Of a DNA stretch of 8,382 nt, positions 1-5,197 are shown piece by piece. Each line of letters opens with the position of its first letter. Position 1 is the first letter of the stretch. The translations under genes were made by a program, and so were the position numbers. Origin of the DNA: an uncultured Prevotella sp. (GTDB lineage: Bacteria > Bacteroidota > Bacteroidia > Bacteroidales > Bacteroidaceae). The notes under the pieces are model-generated. The model ran no database searches. It was not told where the DNA came from and was given only the letters and a program-made list of their open reading frames with translations. Where the stretch lies: positions 1-8,382 of the forward strand of contig CAAGPV010000053.1 in NCBI GenBank assembly GCA_900771975.1, written 5' to 3'.

Positions 1-1
1 C

Positions 2-157
2 ATCACCATCACTGACATAAACAGTGAAATCTCCGATGCCGACAACGCCACGAACAGCATCAAGTTCAAGTACAAGTACAGCAGCCATCATCTCCCAATC
101 AACATTGACTACGGCAACAACATCTTCGATGATCAATTCCACCGCACCTTCGACTAA
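2..157 (+). CDS. C-terminal fragment of an unidentified plus-strand gene (5' partial)
   Basis: An open frame enters from the left edge and ends at TAA (155-157), giving 51 visible residues. There is no in-frame start inside the window, so the gene begins outside it. The visible tail is polar and rich in Asn, Asp, Lys and Tyr (around KFKYKYSSHH and INIDYGNNIFDD). It shows no membrane segment and no motif I recognise. The stop lies 11 bases before the next start on the same strand, so the two genes are probably co-transcribed. Base composition (about 48% G+C in the first 60 bases) matches the next gene and not the AT-rich cassette to the right, so it probably belongs to the host or mobile-element backbone. 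Reality of the frame is moderately supported by this spacing and composition. Function is unknown. Confidence 0.5.
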   Translation: MTITDINSEISDADNATNSIKFKYKYSSHHLPINIDYGNNIFDDQFHRTFD

Positions 158-168
158 TCCACATCGCT

Positions 169-399
169 ATGCAATCAATCCACATCACCACCCTCCGCAA
201 AATACTCTCCAGTCCCGAACCCATTGATATCCGTCTATGGACGCGCAGCGGTGAAATCCAGTCCTGGCACCGCTGCATCTCCCTCAAATATGACTTCTAC
301 AAAGGCACAAGACGAATGAAGCTGCTGGACTCTAACGAGATCCGGCAGCTTCGCGATGTATGTATATTTGAGGTGAATGGCTTGGAAGTGTATATGTAA
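169..399 (+). CDS. Small conserved hypothetical protein (76 aa), Bacteroidales mobile-element type
   Basis: This is a 76-residue soluble protein without a signal peptide or membrane segment. It starts at ATG 169 and ends with the residues IFEVNGLEVYM before TAA. From memory, proteins of this size with a start like TLRKILSSPEPIDIRLWTRSGEI and an end like the one here recur as unnamed hypotheticals in Bacteroidales mobile elements and phages. That is recollection, not a search. The pattern suggests a small beta-rich fold, with charged strands around residues 20-45 and 60-76. It sits 11 bases after the preceding stop on the same strand, probably in the same transcript. Its G+C (about 53% over 181-300) is well above that of the defence genes that follow. 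Function is unknown. It is useful mainly as a marker of the surrounding element. Confidence 0.7.
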   Translation: MQSIHITTLRKILSSPEPIDIRLWTRSGEIQSWHRCISLKYDFYKGTRRMKLLDSNEIRQLRDVCIFEVNGLEVYM

Positions 400-413
400 A
401 TCATACATTAATT

Positions 414-437
414 GCAAATTTTTCTCTTGAAATTTGC
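414..437. repeat. Perfect inverted repeat GCAAATTT / AAATTTGC, with a third copy at 458-465
   Basis: GCAAATTT (414-421) and AAATTTGC (430-437) form a perfect 8-bp inverted repeat around an 8-base spacer. The same octamer AAATTTGC recurs in direct orientation at 458-465, 28 bases downstream of the right arm. The right arm contains the proposed upstream TTTG promoter element and the third copy contains most of the -7 element. The set could be an operator for a dimeric repressor, a weak terminator for the upstream small gene (no good U-tract follows), or a by-product of T-rich Bacteroidetes promoter elements. The repeat itself is plain; a regulatory role is inferred. Confidence 0.55.
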
Positions 438-464
438 TTGTTTCTAAAATATTGCGTAAATTTG
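433..464 (+). promoter_or_regulatory. Bacteroidetes-type promoter for the leader RNA and abi gene
   Basis: TTTG at 433-436 and TAAATTTG at 457-464 match the Bacteroidetes sigma-ABfr consensus (TTTG near -33, TAnnTTTG near -7). The 20-base gap is within the usual range. A start site a few bases after the -7 box would fall near 469-473, directly before the hairpin RNA at 475-514. Both boxes lie inside copies of the AAATTTGC repeat, so a protein bound to that repeat would block the promoter. No second promoter is obvious between the hairpin and the abi ATG at 535, so RNA and mRNA may share this start. Confidence 0.65.
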
Positions 465-470
465 CATCAA

Positions 471-526
471 CAGTTCCCACCACGCTTCCCGTAGAACAGC
501 GAACCAGGGTGGGACTTTTACTTTTT
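471..526 (+). ncRNA. Structured leader RNA upstream of the abi gene (abiF-RNA-like candidate)
   Basis: The strongest pairing is TCCCACC (475-481) with GGTGGGA (508-514), 7 bp. Inside it, CGCT (483-486) pairs with AGCG (498-501), 4 bp, capped by an 11-base loop and with an asymmetric internal loop (502-507) on the 3' side. T-rich sequence follows (516-526), so a short RNA of about 50 nt could end there while some transcription continues into abi. The proposed promoter would start the transcript right at the hairpin base. A conserved structured RNA upstream of abiF-like genes has been described from comparative genomics. More recent work links Abi proteins plus such RNAs to RNA toxin-antitoxin systems related to the ancestry of Cas13. 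Position and fold fit that pattern, but I cannot run a covariance model, and the exact ends are estimated. It may be an antitoxin or guide-like RNA for the downstream HEPN protein (inference). Confidence 0.6.
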
Positions 527-534
527 ATACGTTT

Positions 535-1428
535 ATGAAGTATTCAAAACAGCCCTTAGACTATTCTGAAATTCTTGATTTGTTGGAGTCACGCGGTCTT
601 ATCATTCGTGATAGGAATAAGGCCATAGAGTGCTTGAAAGTAGTCAGCTATTTCCGCTTAGACAACTATTTTCATCCTATGGAAAGTGATAAGGTTCAAC
701 ACATCTTCAAGCCAGGTAGCACTTTTGATAATGCAATGGACTTATACAGGTTTGATTGTGATTTGCGTGAACTGATTTTCACTGCCATTCAAGCTGTAGA
801 AATTGCTCTTCGCTCAAAGATGATACACCATATCTCCTTACAGTACGGCGCATTTTGGTTCACTGATGTATCTTTATTCCGTGACGCTAACATCCACCAT
901 AAATGCATGGAACAGATTAGGCAAGAGCTGAAGAGGACAAGAGAGGAATTTATCATTGAGCACTCGGCAAAATATTCTGAACCTGAATTTCCTCCTGTAT
1001 GGAAAACATTGGAGGTTACTTCTTTTGGAACATTATCCAAATTGTTTTGTAATTTTGCAGATAACAAAATCAAGAAACGCATAGCTCGTGAGTTCAATCT
1101 TCCGCAACACTTGGTTCTTGAAAGTTGGATAAAAAGTGCTGTCGTATTAAGAAACTATCTTGCACATCACTCACGAGTTTGGAACAGAAAATTTCCAATC
1201 AAGCCACAGATGACAACTCCATTGCGTGGCAACTGGGTAATACCGCCAGTTGGCAACTATGACAAACTTTACTCGCAATTATGCTATCTGCAATATTTGC
1301 TAAATGTCATTCGACCATGCAATAATTTTAGTTTTAGACTAAAAGTTCTTTTGACCGAACATCTCAATGTAGACACATCGGCTATGGGCTTCCCAGGGAA
1401 TTGGCTGGATGAACCTTTGTGGAGATAA
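535..1428 (+). CDS. Abi_2 (AbiD/AbiF-like) abortive-infection protein with HEPN-type motif
   Basis: The 297-residue protein matches the Abi_2 (AbiD/AbiF) family over most of its length. Features that show this are the opening around residues 4-47 (LESRGL, VSYFRLDNYFHP), the middle block AVEIALRSKMIHHIS (87-101), and the C-terminal RNYLAHHSRVWNR block (206-218). That last block contains a HEPN-type RX4H motif (R206, H211) typical of metal-independent RNases. A second RX4H spacing occurs at R93-H98. Family members cause abortive infection, probably by cleaving RNA after phage infection. The length is typical and the frame is intact. The ATG at 535 has no Shine-Dalgarno sequence, which is usual in Bacteroidetes. 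A structured RNA and a promoter lie immediately upstream, suggesting an RNA-controlled toxin. It is convergent with the restriction operon and ends just before a shared terminator. Family call is firm; substrate and mechanism are inferred. Confidence 0.9.
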   Translation: MKYSKQPLDYSEILDLLESRGLIIRDRNKAIECLKVVSYFRLDNYFHPMESDKVQHIFKPGSTFDNAMDLYRFDCDLRELIFTAIQAVEIALRSKMIHHISLQYGAFWFTDVSLFRDANIHHKCMEQIRQELKRTREEFIIEHSAKYSEPEFPPVWKTLEVTSFGTLSKLFCNFADNKIKKRIAREFNLPQHLVLESWIKSAVVLRNYLAHHSRVWNRKFPIKPQMTTPLRGNWVIPPVGNYDKLYSQLCYLQYLLNVIRPCNNFSFRLKVLLTEHLNVDTSAMGFPGNWLDEPLWR

Positions 1429-1431
1429 TAT

Positions 1432-1466
1432 AAAAGGGAATGCACCAACATGGAGCATCCCCTTTT
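1432..1466. terminator. Bidirectional intrinsic terminator between convergent units
   Basis: AAAAGGG (1432-1438) pairs with CCCTTTT (1460-1466), and AATGC-side bases ATGC (1440-1443) pair with GCAT (1455-1458), with a single A/C mismatch between the two helices and an 11-base loop. The flanking A and T runs give a U-tract when read in either direction. It begins 3 bases after the abi stop and ends 9 bases from the RES gene stop, so one hairpin can end both transcripts. Confidence 0.85.
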
Positions 1467-1475
1467 TATCTATTA

Positions 1476-2729
1476 TCACTCCGATTTACAAACTTCAGCT
1501 GAAGAAATTGGAACTAATTCAGAGTTGATAGTACATCTAACAATTATTCCACCACTTTTTATATGTTTTCCCTTTATTATAATATTGTATATATTGAAAA
1601 CATCATCTTTTAATTCTAAATTACAAGTTAATGTAGATTGTACTTTTCCCAATAATATTTTTGTGATGTGTTCAAAGTTTATTTTCAAAACGTCGTTGTC
1701 TAAATCTGACGATATTTTTTTCAAAAGGGATTCTCCTAAACCTTTCAAAAGAGAAGATGTAAATTCTTGTATCTGTTTTTTCTCTTTTTCTGTTTTAGCA
1801 ATTTCGTTGAAAATGAATTCTTCTGTTTTATTGAAAATACCGATGATTTCAAATGTAGAAGTGTCAATAAAATTATCAATTCTATGCCATCCAATTTGGG
1901 AATCTTTTACAATTCCATAGAATTTAGGTGTTATAGTTTTCATGTCTTCATGAAGAATACCTTTAATTACCCATACAGGATCAAGTTTATTGTCTACACA
2001 TTTGGGAGTCAATGCTACATTTGTATAATAAACCTTTCCATTACCAACCATAGCACTTGGGTACAGTATTCCGTCATAAAGCGGCTTACCGTCTTTCATG
2101 TAGTTATATACATGATTTGCAAATAATGATGGAATATAATATTTTCTATCATCATCATATTTTTCTGTCAAACACTTTTCGCCAATAGTTCTTATATAAT
2201 CTCCTAAAATGCTATTTGCAATTTGATCATTTAGCACCATTTCATCGTTTTTCTCCGCTCCAAAGTAAACATTTTTAGGAAGCAATAAATTATAACAGTT
2301 TATATTGGCACATTCTTTTATCCTCCACATAGAAAGATAAATACCTGCACCGGGCTTTAGATTTTTCTTTATTTCATAATAGTTTGTTTCTGGTGAAACT
2401 GACGCATAATAAATCGATTGTCCCTTTTTATTTAATCTTTGGATAGGAGGGAAATCCTGATTACACAAGGAAAAAGGTATATATGAAAACGTGCTTATAT
2501 CTGTTACATTTTGGAAAGTTATGTGTTCATCTTCAACTCTTGCTCTGTAAAATTGCATTCCATTCCCTAACTCTGTATGATGAGAATAGACGACTCCAAG
2601 TTTCTCATAGAACTCGTTATAGAAGTCATCAGCAGATATGTTGGGATTATTCTCCAGTATTTCATCTAATTTTTCCAGATGAAGTCTACTTTTGATAATG
2701 GCATTTTCTTCCTCTTCTGTGAACTGCAT
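1476..2729 (-). CDS. RES-domain protein, predicted NAD+-consuming effector
   Basis: The 417-residue protein has an N-terminal helical segment (1-55), a RES domain (about 57-240) and a roughly 170-residue C-terminal extension I do not recognise. RES hallmarks seen are FYRAR (60-64; candidate Arg R62), GQSIYYASVSPETNYYEIKK (103-122; candidate Glu E119) and YDGILYPSAMVGNGKVYYTN (218-237; candidate Ser S225). The three positions match the Arg, Glu and Ser that name the family. Known RES toxins degrade NAD+ and are neutralised by Xre/ParS-like antitoxins with DUF2384. No such gene is next to this one, and the protein is much longer than stand-alone Res toxins. It starts 1 base after the HNH stop and is the last gene of the operon, so it is almost certainly co-expressed with the restriction genes. 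Its DNA is the most AT-rich in the window (10 G+C in 1561-1620). An NAD+-depleting role on phage sensing is inferred. Confidence 0.8.
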   Translation of the reverse strand: MQFTEEEENAIIKSRLHLEKLDEILENNPNISADDFYNEFYEKLGVVYSHHTELGNGMQFYRARVEDEHITFQNVTDISTFSYIPFSLCNQDFPPIQRLNKKGQSIYYASVSPETNYYEIKKNLKPGAGIYLSMWRIKECANINCYNLLLPKNVYFGAEKNDEMVLNDQIANSILGDYIRTIGEKCLTEKYDDDRKYYIPSLFANHVYNYMKDGKPLYDGILYPSAMVGNGKVYYTNVALTPKCVDNKLDPVWVIKGILHEDMKTITPKFYGIVKDSQIGWHRIDNFIDTSTFEIIGIFNKTEEFIFNEIAKTEKEKKQIQEFTSSLLKGLGESLLKKISSDLDNDVLKINFEHITKILLGKVQSTLTCNLELKDDVFNIYNIIIKGKHIKSGGIIVRCTINSELVPISSAEVCKSE

Positions 2730-2730
2730 A

Positions 2731-3567
2731 TTATAATTTTTTATGATTTATGATTTTCTTCATTTCCTCAACACTATATGGCGGATTTCTCCTATGTACC
2801 ATCGCATGGCAGTTTGAGCACAATGGAACTAAGTCTCTATCTACATCAAATACATATCCTGGTTCCATAGCTGAAACTGGTGTAGTGTGATGTACTTCTA
2901 TATAATGATAGCCAATTTCTCCATAAACATCATAGAAATTCATACCGCATACCGCACAATTATACCCTTTTCTATATAAACAAAGCTGTCTATTTATTGG
3001 ATTACGTTCATATTTTATTGAACGTATTTCTGACGGAGTCCCCTCTGTTTGAATAGAAATAATATTATTATCTTCGTCACCTATATCTGTAATTGTGAGT
3101 AGTGAAAAGATTAAATCAAAGCTATATCTCAACCATTCAGAAATAACAGTGAAGCCTTTATCTGACTTTCCGGTATCAGGTATAGGAACAAGTACTATCT
3201 TGCAAATAAAGGAACGCCACAAACTAGGCCATTCATCTACATTGAGATTACCTCCATTTACAAGAAACTTAATTCTTGCCCCCTTGTCTTCAAGCATTTC
3301 TTTACACAATGAAAAGCGCTTTCTTTTGTAGTCTTCTGCCGAAGCCATTTCATCGAGAATGTATCCACCATGTTTTTGTGGATACATCTCAATGATAAGC
3401 CTTATATGATTATGTATATAAACATTAACATCAAAGAGCATTGCGCCCTCATTTGTTGGGCTACAAGTATAATGTTCTTCACCGTCAATCAATGAAGAAG
3501 AAACTTCAAAGGGCATTGAAAAATAATGCTCTAAGTCGCTTTTCAGTTTATTACATAAATCTTCCAT
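2731..3567 (-). CDS. HNH endonuclease (McrA-like) with unknown N-terminal domain
   Basis: This is the predicted nuclease of the operon, 278 residues. The C-terminal part (about 185-275) is an HNH/McrA-type zinc-finger nuclease. It has zinc ligands CAVC (204-207) and CSNC (250-253), the catalytic block EVHHTTP (224-230), and LVPLCSNCHAMVHRR (246-260), all intact. The first 185 residues form a domain I do not recognise, with alternating strands around 41-62 and 95-130. It could bind DNA or dock to the GHKL or SNF2 partner. The gene starts 10 bases after the GHKL stop and is followed by the RES gene 1 base later. No good Shine-Dalgarno sequence precedes the ATG, so translational coupling is likely. 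HNH proteins beside SNF2 and MORC-like ATPases usually supply DNA cleavage; that role is inferred here. Confidence 0.88.
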   Translation of the reverse strand: MEDLCNKLKSDLEHYFSMPFEVSSSLIDGEEHYTCSPTNEGAMLFDVNVYIHNHIRLIIEMYPQKHGGYILDEMASAEDYKRKRFSLCKEMLEDKGARIKFLVNGGNLNVDEWPSLWRSFICKIVLVPIPDTGKSDKGFTVISEWLRYSFDLIFSLLTITDIGDEDNNIISIQTEGTPSEIRSIKYERNPINRQLCLYRKGYNCAVCGMNFYDVYGEIGYHYIEVHHTTPVSAMEPGYVFDVDRDLVPLCSNCHAMVHRRNPPYSVEEMKKIINHKKL

Positions 3568-3577
3568 AAATCAATTG

Positions 3578-5185
3578 TTAATCTTCCTGTTCTGGGTCTG
3601 GCAAATCAGCAACCAGTTTTTTTAATATTCTCGACACTGTGTATCTCATATCTTCATAGTTCTCAATGCTTGACGGAGAACATGTCGTATTTTCAGCTTC
3701 TGCCAAAGCCCACAACAAATCATCTAATCCTTCTACAACTAAATGTTGAGCAAGATAAGGTCCGTATATTTTCTTATAAAAAGGATGCGTTTCGTTGATA
3801 TTTACAGCATGTTTGCCATCAGCCAACGCAGGCTCCCATAGAGCATTACCTTCTATTGAAGGAACTGGTATTACACGATTTTGCTTAGGATCTACATTAC
3901 TCTTTATGGAAATTGTTTTTGTAAAAGTGCCGTTGTTATTACTGATTTCAGCACTATCTTCACCTTTTGGAGTTATTTTTGATCCTTCTAATTCGGAAGC
4001 TTTACTATCAATATTTTGGTTAGATGGAACGTGAGCATTCTCTCCTTTATCATGTACAGCCTTATTCTCCTTGTCGCGATAACGTTTCTCTGCTTCACGT
4101 CTAGGTGCTCCAAGGAAGTTTATAATAAACTGCGCCAATTCACCTATAAGAAGTATTCTTGACTTCTTTATATCGACACTAAGCAACTCGTCCATTTTAT
4201 AATCAAACGAGAAATCTACACGAAGAAGAGTAAAGTGTGGCTCCTTTTTCATAAATCCGAACCAATCACCACTATGAATAAGTCGGTTTTCTCGATAAAC
4301 ATAGATACCTTGAAAATCATTACTTCCTCTAGCTTCTTTCTCTGCTTCTATTGTAGAATATTCGCCTTTTTTGGGTATAATATATGCAGCAATATGAAAC
4401 ATGGCCTGAGAGCCATCAGGCATATCTACAGGTACATCCTCAACTTGTAACGTTTCTGTCAATTCTTCCTTCGTACAGAACGGATCCCAAGGCTTGAGCC
4501 TTTCCGTATTCACGACTATCTCGACATTATTTGCACGAGAATCATTTACATCTAGATATCTTTGAAATACCATTGACAGATGAAACTTAAGCTCGTTGAG
4601 TATCTTTACAAGACCTTTTTGTGCATTCTTCAAAGTCTTATAATCTTTCATCAACCGATCTAGATTATCCCATACAAGTAACGTTCCGGAACCACCGTCT
4701 GCTACCATGTCTAGCATTTCCTCTTCATCTTCTTCAATGGTAGGAAACTGCAACATCCAAGAGCCTTTCTCTGCAATATAGTCTAAATCCCATTGAACCT
4801 TTCGCAGCTCCATTTCTTCGGCAGTTCTTGATAACAAAGAGAACTTTTTACAAAACGCTGTTGAAGCAGTCTTTAATCCAAGTCCAAATTTTCCTAGGCT
4901 ATTCTTTTCGCTACGCTCTTTTGAGCCATACTTCATAGCGTTCTTAAGACCATCTAGGTCCATTCCACATCCATTGTCAGCGATATAAACCCTTATTTTC
5001 ATATTCGGATCCATATCTACATCTATGTTAATCTTAGATGCATTAGCTGCAATCGAGTTGTCTACTATATCGGCTATAGCAGTATTAAAGTTATAGCCAG
5101 TGTCTCTTAATCCATTTACTATTCGTTCTGGATCAGGCAGAAGTTCAAAGTCATCTGCCATTTTGGTTTGAGATGTTATTATCAT
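3578..5185 (-). CDS. MORC/MutL-like GHKL (HATPase_c_3) ATPase
   Basis: The 535-residue protein carries an N-terminal GHKL ATP-binding domain. The N-box is AIADIVDNSIAANA (36-49), the DxGxG box is ADNGCGM (69-75), and the ATP lid is GKFGLGLKTAS (98-108). The position usually held by the catalytic Glu of MutL/gyrase-type N-boxes is Asp (D39). A transducer-like region follows (to about 370), then a low-complexity, charged linker (about 375-430). The C-terminal domain holds EGNALWEPAL (440-449), NINETHPFYKKIYGPYL and a helical tail with LDDLLWALAEAE. GHKL ATPases of this kind dimerise on ATP binding and can clamp DNA. They occur in restriction operons thought to be ancestral to eukaryotic MORC. 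M9 is a possible alternative start, since the first eight residues are weakly supported. It lies 12 bases after the SNF2 stop and 10 before the HNH start. The motif assignment is firm; the role is inferred. Confidence 0.9.
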   Translation of the reverse strand: MIITSQTKMADDFELLPDPERIVNGLRDTGYNFNTAIADIVDNSIAANASKINIDVDMDPNMKIRVYIADNGCGMDLDGLKNAMKYGSKERSEKNSLGKFGLGLKTASTAFCKKFSLLSRTAEEMELRKVQWDLDYIAEKGSWMLQFPTIEEDEEEMLDMVADGGSGTLLVWDNLDRLMKDYKTLKNAQKGLVKILNELKFHLSMVFQRYLDVNDSRANNVEIVVNTERLKPWDPFCTKEELTETLQVEDVPVDMPDGSQAMFHIAAYIIPKKGEYSTIEAEKEARGSNDFQGIYVYRENRLIHSGDWFGFMKKEPHFTLLRVDFSFDYKMDELLSVDIKKSRILLIGELAQFIINFLGAPRREAEKRYRDKENKAVHDKGENAHVPSNQNIDSKASELEGSKITPKGEDSAEISNNNGTFTKTISIKSNVDPKQNRVIPVPSIEGNALWEPALADGKHAVNINETHPFYKKIYGPYLAQHLVVEGLDDLLWALAEAENTTCSPSSIENYEDMRYTVSRILKKLVADLPDPEQED

Positions 5186-5197
5186 AGAATTCTATTT

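Noticed and set aside
156..186. Direct repeat AATCCACATC (156-165 and 177-186) around the start of the small gene
   Set aside because: The 10-base repeat is short and has no matching copy across the cassette, so I see no ground for calling it an attachment site.
24..227. Plus-strand open frame of 67 residues rich in Ser and Thr
   Set aside because: It overlaps two better-supported frames (2-157 and 169-399) and has the low-complexity composition of a shifted reading frame.
235..483. Minus-strand open frame of 82 residues across the small gene and leader
   Set aside because: It is antisense to the 76-residue gene, crosses the promoter and hairpin, and resembles no protein family I know.
1450..1920. 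Plus-strand open frame of 156 residues opposite the RES gene
   Set aside because: It starts inside the terminator loop, is antisense to the RES gene, and its Phe/Ile/Ser-rich content is what AT-rich antisense produces.
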